This document shows positions 25,342 to 34,248 of a stretch of 64,000 bases of DNA, in pieces. The translations under genes and the position numbers were made by a program. A model generated the notes under the pieces. The model was not told the origin of the DNA. It made no database searches and worked only from the letters and a program-made list of their open reading frames with translations. Within the stretch, counting starts at the first letter, position 1. Every line of letters starts with the position of its first letter. The DNA comes from Bacteroidales bacterium (GTDB lineage Bacteria; Bacteroidota; Bacteroidia; Bacteroidales; JAADJA01), in NCBI GenBank assembly GCA_020052415.1, contig JAGVPB010000008.1, positions 1 through 64,000 on the forward strand, given 5' to 3'.

Positions 25342-26400
25342 ATGAAAACACTTGCCTTTCTATTAATTGTATTCGTGACAATAACCAGCGCAAACGCACA
25401 GGGTTGCCTGCCTTATGGCATTACATTTACCACACAGCAACAGATTGATAATTTCCAAACTAATTATCCGGGGTGTACAGAAATTGAGGGGTATGTGATA
25501 ATTAGTGGAAATGATATTACCAATCTTGATGGATTAAGTGTGTTGACTTCCATCGGGAGTGGACTTAGTATTCATACTAACGCTCTAACCAGTTTTACGG
25601 GGCTTAATAATCTTACTTCGATCGGGGGTGATCTTGGAATAGAGGAAAATTACGCACTAACCAGTATCATAGGGCTGGAGGGATTGACATCCATAGGTGG
25701 AAGGCTTGAAGTATCTTATAATTACCACCTGACCAGTCTTACGGGGTTGGAGGGATTGACATCCATCGGGGGTAGTCTTACTATAGCAATGAATCAGCAA
25801 ATGAATACTCTTATAGGGTTGGAAGGATTAACTACTATCGGTGGTAGTTTTTACATAGGTGATAGTTACTCCCTGACCAGTCTTACAGGGCTGGAGGGAT
25901 TGACTGCTATTGGAAATGATCTTTGGATTCTGAGTAACATTAACCTTGTCACTTTAATTGGGATTGATAATTTGGCTTCTATCGGAGGCGACCTTTCGAT
26001 TGCAGATAACAATTCTTTATCCACCTGTGATGTGGAAAGCATCTGCAATTACCTTACGAGTCCAAATAGTGAAATACATATTAACGACAACAATTCTGGG
26101 TGCAACAGTGTTGATGAAGTGCAGGAAACATGTCCTAATGGTGTTGAAGAATTTAAATACAATAAAGAAGAAATTTTCATTACTCCCAATCCCTCAAATG
26201 ACGACATCACCATTTCATCGCCTGTAATTAATGGAAACACCATCCTTTCGATTTTCACTTTTAGCGGAAAGAAAGTAATAGAAACACAATTAATATATAA
26301 GGAAACCCAAATCGACATCAGCGCCCTGCCGCAGGGAATTTATTTCGTTAGGGTGCAGGATGAAAATGAAGTTATGGTAGGGAAGTTCGTAAAGGAATGA
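25342..26400 (+). CDS. Secreted leucine-rich (receptor L-domain-like) protein with T9SS sorting domain
   Basis: A signal peptide (ending NAQG) is followed by at least seven repeats of about 24 residues with the pattern LTSLTGLEGLTSIGGSLxI (residues 50-225), the solenoid seen in receptor-L-domain-like proteins. A short Cys-containing cap follows (STCDVESICNYL, GCNSVDEVQETC). The last 75 residues are a T9SS type A domain (ITPNPSNDDITI ... GIYFVRV ... GKFVKE). It is probably a cell-surface binding protein; the partner is unknown. Confidence 0.85.
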   Translation: MKTLAFLLIVFVTITSANAQGCLPYGITFTTQQQIDNFQTNYPGCTEIEGYVIISGNDITNLDGLSVLTSIGSGLSIHTNALTSFTGLNNLTSIGGDLGIEENYALTSIIGLEGLTSIGGRLEVSYNYHLTSLTGLEGLTSIGGSLTIAMNQQMNTLIGLEGLTTIGGSFYIGDSYSLTSLTGLEGLTAIGNDLWILSNINLVTLIGIDNLASIGGDLSIADNNSLSTCDVESICNYLTSPNSEIHINDNNSGCNSVDEVQETCPNGVEEFKYNKEEIFITPNPSNDDITISSPVINGNTILSIFTFSGKKVIETQLIYKETQIDISALPQGIYFVRVQDENEVMVGKFVKE

Positions 26401-26464
26401 TCAAATATCTCAGTAAATCCAGCGCTACTTTTTACTTTTTACTTTCTCCTTTTTCCTTTCCTAG

Positions 26465-26549
26465 TACCCGGGGCGGGACTTGAACCCGCACGACCGCAAT
26501 GGCCAAGGGATTTTAAGTCCCTCGTGTCTACCAGTTCCACCACCCGGGC
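26465..26549 (-). tRNA. tRNA-Leu (anticodon TAA)
   Basis: On the minus strand the 85-nt gene starts GCCCGGGTGG, has a D arm with TGGTAGACAC, anticodon stem GGGACT-TAAAA-TCCC giving UAA, a long variable arm (CTTGGCCATTGCGGTCGT) and T arm GGGTTCAAGTCCC. The acceptor closes with CCCGGGT. The long variable arm marks a class II tRNA. CCA is not encoded. Confidence 0.93.
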
Positions 26550-26597
26550 AAAATGTCAAAAAAAATATCTCCCGCGCTTGAGAGATTTTTTACCTAG

Positions 26598-26670
26598 AGC
26601 GGAAAACGAGACTCGAACTCGCGACCCTAACCTTGGCAAGGTTATGCTCTACCAACTGAGCTATTTCCGC
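26598..26670 (-). tRNA. tRNA-Gly (anticodon GCC)
   Basis: On the minus strand the 73-nt gene starts GCGGAAATAGCTCAGTTGGT, has anticodon arm TAACCTTGCCAAGGTTA with anticodon GCC, and T arm GAGTTCGAGTCTC. The acceptor closes with TTTCCGC-type pairing. It lies 48 nt upstream of tRNA-Leu, and the two are probably co-transcribed. Confidence 0.93.
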
Positions 26671-26768
26671 ATTCATAAATTTGAGGCTGCAAATATAAAT
26701 ATTTTTCATTACCAAAACCGGTTCAAATTATTTTCATGTAATTTTATAATCAAAGCTCATGTCTCCTG

Positions 26769-29384
26769 TCATTTCCCTAACAACTTCTTAAGTTCGTGAA
26801 GTTTCAGTAGTGCTTCCACGGGAGTCAATGTATCAATATCCGTGTTCAGAATATCATCTTTTATCTGAAGAAGCAACGGATCATCGAGCTGGATGAAACT
26901 AAGCTGGAAGTTATCTTTTCCTGGCTTTAATTTTTGCGCCTGTTTCTTCAGTTCATCGCTGCTATGCGTTTTTTCAAGGATTTTGAGCAGTTCATTCGCC
27001 CGCTCAACCACTTTCTGCGGCATACCGGCCATCCGGGCTACATGAATTCCAAAGCTGTGCTCGCTTCCTCCTGCCACCAATTTTCTGAGGAAAATAACCT
27101 GGTTATTGATCTCTTTAATTGAAATGTGATAATTTTTTATCCGGTTATAACTTAAAGCCATCTCATTGAGCTCATGGTAATGAGTTGCAAACAATACCTT
27201 CGCTCTAAAAAGCTTATGTTCATGAAGAAATTCAGCAATCGCCCAGGCAATGGAAATGCCATCGTAGGTGCTGGTTCCCCGTCCGATCTCATCAAGCAGG
27301 ATCAGGCTTCGGTTCGAAATGTTGTTCAGTATGCTCGACGTTTCATTCATTTCAACCATAAAAGTTGATTCTCCGGAAGAAATATTATCACTTGCTCCGA
27401 CTCTTGTAAAAATTTTATCCACTATACCGATTTTAGCCGATTCCGCAGGTACAAAGCTACCGATCTGGGCCATGAGGACGATCAGGGCTGTCTGCCGCAA
27501 CAGAGCCGATTTCCCTGACATGTTAGGTCCGGTGATAATTAGTATCTGTTGATTATCGTTGTCCAGGTAAATGTCGTTTGGAATAAAACTTTCACCCACA
27601 GGCATTTGAGTTTCCAGTACCGGATGTCTACCTTTTTTTATATCAATGATATAAGTTTCGTTTATTTCCGGGCGAATATAATTATTGATGGATGCGATGT
27701 GGGCAAGAGATAACAGAGCATCCAGATTTCCAATAACCTGTGCGTTGACCTGTATAGGTTCAATATAATCGCATAAACTCAGAATTAATTCATTGTAGAG
27801 CTTGGTTTCAAGCGACAGTATTTTTTCTTCTGCCCCAAGAATCTTTTGTTCATAATCTTTTAACTCTTCAGTTATGTAACGCTCCGAGCCGGTAAGCGTT
27901 TGTTTCCGGTGCCAGGCGGCTGGAACTTTATCTTTGTGCGTATTGGTTACCTCGAGGTAATATCCGAAAATGTTGTTATAGCCTATTTTTAAGGAAGGAA
28001 TACCGGTGTTTATAATTTCACGCTGCTGAATCTGAATTAAATAATCCTTGCCCGAATAGGCAATCTTCCTGAGTTCATCAAGTTCATTGGAAACTCCGGC
28101 TGCTATTACATTTCCTTTATTGAGCAGTGCGGGTGGATCAGGTTTTAAAGATTTATTAATCTGTTCGGTGATTAAAGGCAACGAATTTAATTTTTCAATC
28201 AATTTGTTAACCGAAAGGTTACCGCTGTCAGAGTTTTTTTTGATAATTTGATGAACCGATTGAAGTGATTCCTTTATTTTCTGGACTTCCCTGGGACTGA
28301 TTTTACCAACTGATACCTTTGAAATCAACCTTTCCAGGTCGCCAATATTCTTTATCAGGAATCGTATTTCTTCAGCTTTTTCAGGTTTATTACAGAAGAA
28401 TTCAACAATCTCAATCCGTTCTTCAATAGGTTTGATATTTTTCAATGGCAAAACCATCCATCGTCTGAGTAATCTTGATCCCATCGGTGAAACTGTGTGG
28501 TCAAGGACATTCAATAAGGTCGCTGCGTGTTCATTGGGCGAAGATATAAGTTCGAGATTGCGGATGGTAAAGCGGTCGAGCCAAACATGGTTTTCCTCTT
28601 CAATCCTGGAAATCTTTGATACATGATCCAATTTATCATGGTGAGTCTCATTAAGGTAATGCAGAATTACTCCTGCGGCGATCGTACCAAGGCCGAAGTC
28701 CTCAATACCAAATCCCTTGAGGGAAGCCGTCTTAAAATGCTTTAGCAATAAATCAGTTGTAAAATCGCTTGTGAAAATCCATTGCTCATAGTTTTGCAGG
28801 AAATGTTTCTCACCATACAATCTTGTAAACTCACTGACCTTATCCCGTTGAACAATAATTTCGGCGGGTTTCAGACTTTGTATCAGTTTATCAATATAAT
28901 TATGATTGCCCTCAGCCACCAAAAATTCACCTGTAGATACATCGAGAAATGCAATGCCGGAAATTTTTGAACCAAGTTCGATGCAGGCCAGGAAATTATT
29001 TTGTTGCTGTTCCAGTACATTGTCATTGTATGTTACTCCGGGGGTAACCAATTCTGTGACGCCCCGTTTTACGATTTTTTTTGTCAGCTTTGGATCCTCC
29101 AGTTGATCGCAAATTGCTACTCTGAACCCGGCTCTCACAAGCTTTGGAAGATAGGTATCAATTGAATGATAGGGAAATCCGGCAAGATCAATATAAGACG
29201 CTGAACCATTGGTTCTTTTTGTGAGGACAATGCCTAAAATTTTTGAAGTCTTTACAGCATCTTCTCCAAATGTTTCATAAAAATCACCGACCCTGAATAG
29301 CAGCAAAGCATCCGGATACCGGGCTTTGATGGAATTGAATTGCTTCATTAAAGGAGTCTCTGCTATTTCTTTTTGTCCTGACAT
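26769..29384 (-). CDS. mutS: DNA mismatch repair protein MutS
   Basis: MutS recognises mismatches and short loops and recruits MutL. The start at 29384 (MSGQKEIAETPLMKQFN) gives 871 residues and the standard N-terminus; a frame extension to 29456 adds an unlikely tail. The mismatch-binding FRVGDFYETFGEDA lies near residue 35, with connector, lever and clamp regions after it. The ATPase domain has Walker A GPNMSGKSALLRQ, DEIGRGTSTYDG and THYHEL. It is complete and ends in the usual helical C-terminus. Confidence 0.97.
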   Translation of the reverse strand: MSGQKEIAETPLMKQFNSIKARYPDALLLFRVGDFYETFGEDAVKTSKILGIVLTKRTNGSASYIDLAGFPYHSIDTYLPKLVRAGFRVAICDQLEDPKLTKKIVKRGVTELVTPGVTYNDNVLEQQQNNFLACIELGSKISGIAFLDVSTGEFLVAEGNHNYIDKLIQSLKPAEIIVQRDKVSEFTRLYGEKHFLQNYEQWIFTSDFTTDLLLKHFKTASLKGFGIEDFGLGTIAAGVILHYLNETHHDKLDHVSKISRIEEENHVWLDRFTIRNLELISSPNEHAATLLNVLDHTVSPMGSRLLRRWMVLPLKNIKPIEERIEIVEFFCNKPEKAEEIRFLIKNIGDLERLISKVSVGKISPREVQKIKESLQSVHQIIKKNSDSGNLSVNKLIEKLNSLPLITEQINKSLKPDPPALLNKGNVIAAGVSNELDELRKIAYSGKDYLIQIQQREIINTGIPSLKIGYNNIFGYYLEVTNTHKDKVPAAWHRKQTLTGSERYITEELKDYEQKILGAEEKILSLETKLYNELILSLCDYIEPIQVNAQVIGNLDALLSLAHIASINNYIRPEINETYIIDIKKGRHPVLETQMPVGESFIPNDIYLDNDNQQILIITGPNMSGKSALLRQTALIVLMAQIGSFVPAESAKIGIVDKIFTRVGASDNISSGESTFMVEMNETSSILNNISNRSLILLDEIGRGTSTYDGISIAWAIAEFLHEHKLFRAKVLFATHYHELNEMALSYNRIKNYHISIKEINNQVIFLRKLVAGGSEHSFGIHVARMAGMPQKVVERANELLKILEKTHSSDELKKQAQKLKPGKDNFQLSFIQLDDPLLLQIKDDILNTDIDTLTPVEALLKLHELKKLLGK

Positions 29385-29463
29385 CAATAAGTTCGTTTCT
29401 ACAAAAATATAATTAATATGTCTATAATTTAACGAAAAGATACCACTTTGTCTCATCTGTAAT

Positions 29464-29471
29464 TATTTTTG
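29464..29471 (+). promoter_or_regulatory. Possible -7 box of the TrmH-family gene
   Basis: TATTTTTG, matching TAnnTTTG, 17 bp before the start; a minus-strand box (CAAAAATA, 29402-29409) lies 17 bp before mutS, so the gap may be a divergent promoter region. Confidence 0.35.
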
Positions 29472-29488
29472 CGAAATAATAAATCAAA

Positions 29489-30022
29489 ATGAGAAAGCTG
29501 AAAAACATTGAATTAAACAGGATTTCAGTAAATGAATTTAAAACTTTGGAAAAATTGCCTGTAGTTATTGTGCTCGATAACCTCCGAAGCCTTAACAATA
29601 TTGGTTCGATTTTTCGGACTGCAGATTCATTCCGGATCGAAAAAATTCATCTCTGCGGAATAACCGCAACCCCACCGCACCGTGAAATAAATAAAACTGC
29701 ACTTGGAGCCACCGAATCTGTTGAATGGGTGTATTTTCCGAAAGTAGTTGATTCAGTGAACCTTTTAAAAGAGAATGGTTATACAATAGTTGCAGTCGAA
29801 CAAATGGATGACAGCATAACACTTGAAAATTTCAAGCCAGCTGCATATGATAAACTGGCGCTTATTTTTGGAAATGAAATCAACGGTGTTTCGGACAACG
29901 TTGTTGACTGCCTGGATGCTTGTGTTGAAATACCTCAGTTTGGAACAAAACATTCTTTCAATGTTGCCGTCAGCGTAGGAATTTTATTATGGCATTTGTA
30001 TCTTAACCACATAACAAAATAA
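29489..30022 (+). CDS. TrmH/SpoU-family RNA 2'-O-methyltransferase
   Basis: The 177-residue protein is a compact SPOUT methyltransferase: motif 1 LDNLRSLNNIGSIFRTADSF, motif 2 LIFGNEINGVSD and motif 3 VEIPQFGTKHSFNVAVSVGI form the trefoil knot that binds S-adenosylmethionine. It has no extra N-terminal RNA-binding domain. tRNA or rRNA ribose methylation is expected; the exact nucleotide cannot be assigned. Confidence 0.88.
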   Translation: MRKLKNIELNRISVNEFKTLEKLPVVIVLDNLRSLNNIGSIFRTADSFRIEKIHLCGITATPPHREINKTALGATESVEWVYFPKVVDSVNLLKENGYTIVAVEQMDDSITLENFKPAAYDKLALIFGNEINGVSDNVVDCLDACVEIPQFGTKHSFNVAVSVGILLWHLYLNHITK

Positions 30023-30023
30023 A

Positions 30024-30054
30024 GAGGCCGCCCTTTTGGGACAGCCTCCTTTTA
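30024..30054. terminator. Intrinsic terminator between convergent genes
   Basis: GAGGC (30024-30028) pairs with GCCTC (30044-30048), with an inner CCC/GGG and loop TTTT, followed by CCTTTT. It lies between the TrmH-family gene and the barrel/TPR gene. Confidence 0.65.
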
Positions 30055-30076
30055 CTGAAAAAAATATCTTGTAGTA

Positions 30077-32482
30077 TTATTTTATTATATTCTGGAATTC
30101 CGGGTTACTGTAATACTTAAAGAATTCTCTGTCATCTTTAGCGGTGGTTATGTACGCCGGATCAGCAGCTATGGCTTTCTTTAAATTATCAAATACCATA
30201 GTATCATTGCTCGTCCTCGCGCCAACTACTGCCATCAGGTAATATACTTCAGGTGTTTTTTCCGCACAATTCAATGTTGAAGTTGCAGCATTATAATTGC
30301 CACTAAGAACATGGGCAAGGGCAAGGTTGTAATCACACTTTACTGAACCGAATGAATTGATTGCACCATTGTAATTACCATCAGCAATTTTTAAAATACC
30401 CATATTATATCCTACATCTACACCCTGCTTTTGCGCTGCCAGGTAATCGGTTTTGGCTGTTTCAAAATCCTTATCCTTTGAGGCCATTGCTCCGGTGTTG
30501 TTAAGAACCATGCCGTTATTTGCGGATAATGATTTTGCTTTTCCAAAGTAAGTTTCAGCAGAATCAAAATCACCGAGTTCAGCACTTACTAAACCTGCAT
30601 TATTGTAACCCCTCCAGTCATTAGGATATTTCTCAATAATGGTTTTGTAAATATTCAGTTTTGCCTGATTGTCGGAAGTAAGGGTTGCAGCATATAACAG
30701 CTCACTTATTGACAGAGAATCCGGTGTTGAAGTTGCAAACTGCGCAATTTCATTATCGTTGAGAGAAGGCTCATAGCAAACAACATTGATTTCAGCCCTT
30801 CTGAGAGGTGGCAGGATATTTTCTTCTATTTCTTTATAAATAACCGTCATATTCCTGATTTCCTGTTCCCGTTTTGCCGGATCAGCTTGTGAGTTGACTA
30901 CGTTTGCAATAATATTTTTGTCCTTAATATCAGAAGACTGAATTGATTTCATGAAACCATCCCAATCTTCTCCATTGGCTTTAAGATTGAATTTTACAGC
31001 CTGCATAATAGTTTCGGGTTTAACATTCAATTTCTTAGCCTCAGCTTTAATAAACTTATCATATTCGCTTTCAAAATATTTCTGACCCGATTCCGACCTG
31101 TGTTGTGACAATCCCTGGTTCAGAGATTCTTCACCTTCAGGAGATGCCCATGCATTGATATCAATGGATTTAATTTCCCATTTTTTAGCAATGAACTCAT
31201 TAAATTTCGCCAGATTTTCCTTTGCTTTGTCTTCCTTATTCAGTTTGTAGTTGAAATTGAGGTCATATTTGTTAACGACGAAGTAAATAATCCCCATTTC
31301 TTTTGCCTCAATATCTCTTTTATATCCATGGTCAGCCAATATCAAATGCTCAACATTATTGATTCGCTTGGACGTCATGATCAATCCATCGGCGATTTTA
31401 CGGTCAGTCATGCTGTAAGGCTTATTTCCTTTAACGGAAGCCATCGGATCAACATACAGCTCACAGATTTCCATACCCGGTTCATATTTTATATAAGTCT
31501 TATAGGTAAATGATCCACCGGTTGCAGGAATTACAGTTGCACCCTCCTTCTGGTACTCGGCTGCAACTTCTTCACCCTGAAAATACATGGTTTGCAATTG
31601 CAGGCTCTTGTCGCCATACTTTAAAACGGGTGTGAAATCAACAACAGCTTTTTTATTATAGGTTTCCGGGAAGGTACCTTTAATTTCTACCGGAATGGAA
31701 TCGCCGTGTAATGCTAACAGTGAAGGTTCGGTTTCGATACGCATTTTACCGCCTTCTTTTGGTTTCCAGAAGCTATATCCCAATCCAACAGAAGTAAAGT
31801 AATATGCATCGTTTTTAGAACCGCTTTTGTACCCATCAAGTTTATCTGAGTCGAACCACCTGATCGTAGTTTCAAAATTTGCATCCCATCGGTCATTGAT
31901 TCTGAAATCCACTCCAATACCAGTCGGAACCATTGCTTCAGTTGTACGACCCCATGATTTGATGCTGGTATCACTGGAATCTGGAATTTGAGGAGTTCCG
32001 TCCATTTTGTAAGCTTGAGGAGTGAATGTTGACAGCCCAATACCAACTGTGCCATAAACATTAACTAACCTGGGTTTATAACCGAAAATCAGGTTACTAA
32101 AGCTAACTGTAGTCCCCAAGTAATAATCAATCAAAGTGGTTTTAAAATACATATTTTTAGTATCAACACCGCTTTTCCCCTTGAGTGGTCCCTTTATAAT
32201 TTGGCCGTAGATACCAAAAACCGGACTGACGTGTTTTCCAATCCTCAATCCACCAGCAAGTCCCATGTCATCCGAGGTTAACATCGCCCCGTGCCATGTG
32301 CCACCCTGAATATCGCAATAACTTTGAGTTATACCTCCACTGATATTTACATACCATTGATAGATAAGTTTATCACTGCCTTCTGCTCTATTGGCATTTT
32401 GAGAGAATACTACACCCGGTATGATAAAAATGAGTGTAATTATTAAAATTTTTAATAATACGATCTGATAATTTTTTTTCAT
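30077..32482 (-). CDS. Outer-membrane barrel, OmpA-like and TPR envelope protein
   Basis: An 801-residue protein with signal peptide (to about 28). Residues 35-245 are beta-barrel-like (YVNISGGITQSYCDIQGG, VGLGYSFWKP). Residues 255-365 are a beta domain. About 375-560 have an OmpA-C-like pattern (IDINAWASPEGEESLNQGLS with following HRSESGQKYFE) that could hold peptidoglycan. The rest, about 600-780, are TPR-type repeats (WRGYNNAGLVSAELGDFDSA). Similar barrel-OmpA-TPR proteins are common in Bacteroidota; the role is unknown, and envelope organisation is inferred. Confidence 0.75.
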   Translation of the reverse strand: MKKNYQIVLLKILIITLIFIIPGVVFSQNANRAEGSDKLIYQWYVNISGGITQSYCDIQGGTWHGAMLTSDDMGLAGGLRIGKHVSPVFGIYGQIIKGPLKGKSGVDTKNMYFKTTLIDYYLGTTVSFSNLIFGYKPRLVNVYGTVGIGLSTFTPQAYKMDGTPQIPDSSDTSIKSWGRTTEAMVPTGIGVDFRINDRWDANFETTIRWFDSDKLDGYKSGSKNDAYYFTSVGLGYSFWKPKEGGKMRIETEPSLLALHGDSIPVEIKGTFPETYNKKAVVDFTPVLKYGDKSLQLQTMYFQGEEVAAEYQKEGATVIPATGGSFTYKTYIKYEPGMEICELYVDPMASVKGNKPYSMTDRKIADGLIMTSKRINNVEHLILADHGYKRDIEAKEMGIIYFVVNKYDLNFNYKLNKEDKAKENLAKFNEFIAKKWEIKSIDINAWASPEGEESLNQGLSQHRSESGQKYFESEYDKFIKAEAKKLNVKPETIMQAVKFNLKANGEDWDGFMKSIQSSDIKDKNIIANVVNSQADPAKREQEIRNMTVIYKEIEENILPPLRRAEINVVCYEPSLNDNEIAQFATSTPDSLSISELLYAATLTSDNQAKLNIYKTIIEKYPNDWRGYNNAGLVSAELGDFDSAETYFGKAKSLSANNGMVLNNTGAMASKDKDFETAKTDYLAAQKQGVDVGYNMGILKIADGNYNGAINSFGSVKCDYNLALAHVLSGNYNAATSTLNCAEKTPEVYYLMAVVGARTSNDTMVFDNLKKAIAADPAYITTAKDDREFFKYYSNPEFQNIIK

Positions 32483-32958
32483 AGTGATTAAATTTACCTT
32501 TATAATTTATTTCTAATTATTCAAGTTAAAGTTCTTTAACTATATAAAATTCAAATTTGTAGTTAGACTGTTCACGGTCAACTCTGCTTTATTTATAATT
32601 TTCTCAAAAGTATAAAATATTCTTATTTGATACGTAACTATTCTTTAAAAAATTGTTAGAAAAATAATTAATCTTCAAATTTATTAATATAAATTCAAGA
32701 AAATCAAATATTTAATTAAATATTTTTCAATTTTATCAACAGAGGATTCTTAATAAAAAACATTTCTGATGTCAGTTTTGCAATGTAAATGACCATTTCA
32801 GCGACTTTAATTCAGTATTTTTTATAATATATTAATTGATATGATGTAATGATTACCTTTCAATTCTGGTATTCCTTGTTACATTAATATGAAAATTTCT
32901 TATCCTGACTATCATATCAGAGTAAGAGCTTTTAATTACATAGTAGGCTACCTTTAAA
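32483..32958. other. AT-rich gene-free stretch
   Basis: About 475 bp with no credible gene. It holds a minus-strand promoter-like box, TACTTTTG (32612-32605), for the barrel/TPR gene, giving a leader of about 120 nt. The rest is A/T homopolymer runs; no repeat or clear hairpin seen. Confidence 0.5.
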
Positions 32959-33594
32959 TTAATTGAATGTAATCCTGTGAATTCCTTTTTTATACACATT
33001 TTCAAGTAAAGAGGTAATTTTATAATAGTCGTTTTTATTAAGTACAAAATCCATTTCATGGGTATCAACGACTAAAATAGCAGATTTTACATTTATTCTG
33101 AAATAGTCAAAATATCCGGCTTGTATTTTCTCCAGATACGAATTTTCAATATTTTTTTCATAAGGCCTGCCCCTGCTGAGTATATTTCGTTTTAGCTGAT
33201 CGGTTGTAGCATATAAAAAGATGATAAGGTCGGGCTTTGGTAGAGAAGAAATAATTATTTCAAAAAGCTTGGAGTACAAAACAAATTCATCATTCTGAAG
33301 AGTCTTTCTGGCAAAAATCAGGGATTTATCAATGAAGTAGTCTGCCACTGTAAATGACTGAAATAAATCCTGCATGTTAATTTCATTCTTCAGCTGCTGA
33401 AATCTGTCTGCCAAAAATGACATTTCAAGCGGAAATGCATACTTCTCAGGATCATTGTAAAACTTGGGCAAAAAGGAATTATCCTCGAATCGTTCCAGTA
33501 TCAGCCGGGCATTATAATCTTTAGCGATCATTTTAGCCAGTGAAGTTTTCCCGGAACCTATATTTCCCTCTATAGTAATATATTTATATCTCAT
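32959..33594 (-). CDS. Deoxynucleoside kinase
   Basis: The start at 33594 (MRYKYITIEGNIGSGKT) places the P-loop GNIGSGKT at residues 10-17, as in the family; upstream methionines lie within folK. The 211-residue product has the LERFEDNSFLPKFY segment, where E and R contact the nucleoside, DRF at about 67 and the lid-type RGRPYEKN. It phosphorylates deoxynucleosides (dAK/dGK-like) in the salvage pathway. It overlaps the folK stop by 11 nt, so the two are translated as a pair. Confidence 0.88.
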   Translation of the reverse strand: MRYKYITIEGNIGSGKTSLAKMIAKDYNARLILERFEDNSFLPKFYNDPEKYAFPLEMSFLADRFQQLKNEINMQDLFQSFTVADYFIDKSLIFARKTLQNDEFVLYSKLFEIIISSLPKPDLIIFLYATTDQLKRNILSRGRPYEKNIENSYLEKIQAGYFDYFRINVKSAILVVDTHEMDFVLNKNDYYKITSLLENVYKKGIHRITFN

Positions 33595-34108
33595 TTGATA
33601 CAGGAATTTCAGGAATGGAATTGTCCATAAAGAAGTTGACTTTTTTATCATCACCACACCTGTCGCAAAGAATTGAAAGGCTTACATTTAAAACCGGATG
33701 AATAAAATCACCGGCGATTTCTGTCAAAGGAATCAGTGTAAATTTTCTTAAATGCAGACGGGGATGTGGAATGTATAAATCCTTGCTGTTTATAACCAAC
33801 TGCTCATAGAAAAGCAGATCAATGTCAATGATTCTTGATCCATCCCCAGCCTCAGATCTAACTCTTCCTAATTTTTTTTCGATAGCCAATACTTTATTCA
33901 ATAATTCACCGGGGGAGTATTGCGATTCGATGATGATAACCTGGTTTAAGAAATCATGCAGGCATTCGTAACCCCAGGATTCTGTTTCATAAATGGAAGA
34001 ACGCTTCAATATTGTACCCGAATTTTGACCGATCAAATCACAGGCGTTAGCCAAATTTTTCAACCGGTCTCCTAAGTTTGATCCCAGAGATATTATTGCT
34101 TTACTCAT
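33584..34108 (-). CDS. folK: HPPK, 6-hydroxymethyl-dihydropterin pyrophosphokinase
   Basis: This enzyme transfers pyrophosphate from ATP to 6-hydroxymethyl-7,8-dihydropterin in folate synthesis. The 174-residue sequence has SLGSNLGDRLKNL at the N-terminus, YETESWGY, and the signature RSEAGDGSRIIDIDLLFYE, in which RxIDIDLL holds the two Mg-binding aspartates. PHPRLHLRKFTLIPL follows. It overlaps the deoxynucleoside kinase gene and is divergent from sppA. Confidence 0.95.
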   Translation of the reverse strand: MSKAIISLGSNLGDRLKNLANACDLIGQNSGTILKRSSIYETESWGYECLHDFLNQVIIIESQYSPGELLNKVLAIEKKLGRVRSEAGDGSRIIDIDLLFYEQLVINSKDLYIPHPRLHLRKFTLIPLTEIAGDFIHPVLNVSLSILCDRCGDDKKVNFFMDNSIPEIPVSNEI

Positions 34109-34248
34109 TTCAGGTACAAATTAAAGAAAACAAAAGCTCTTATTGTTAAAATAAAATTCAATATTGTGGAAAAAATAAAATTCAAATTATAAAGTGACGG
34201 AATACAATTGGTTTTTTGATTAATATTGCGTATTAAAAATTAATCAAT

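Noticed and set aside
32853-33068. Minus-strand frame overlapping the end of the deoxynucleoside kinase
   Set aside because: It is a shadow in another frame with no homology-like features and poor start context.
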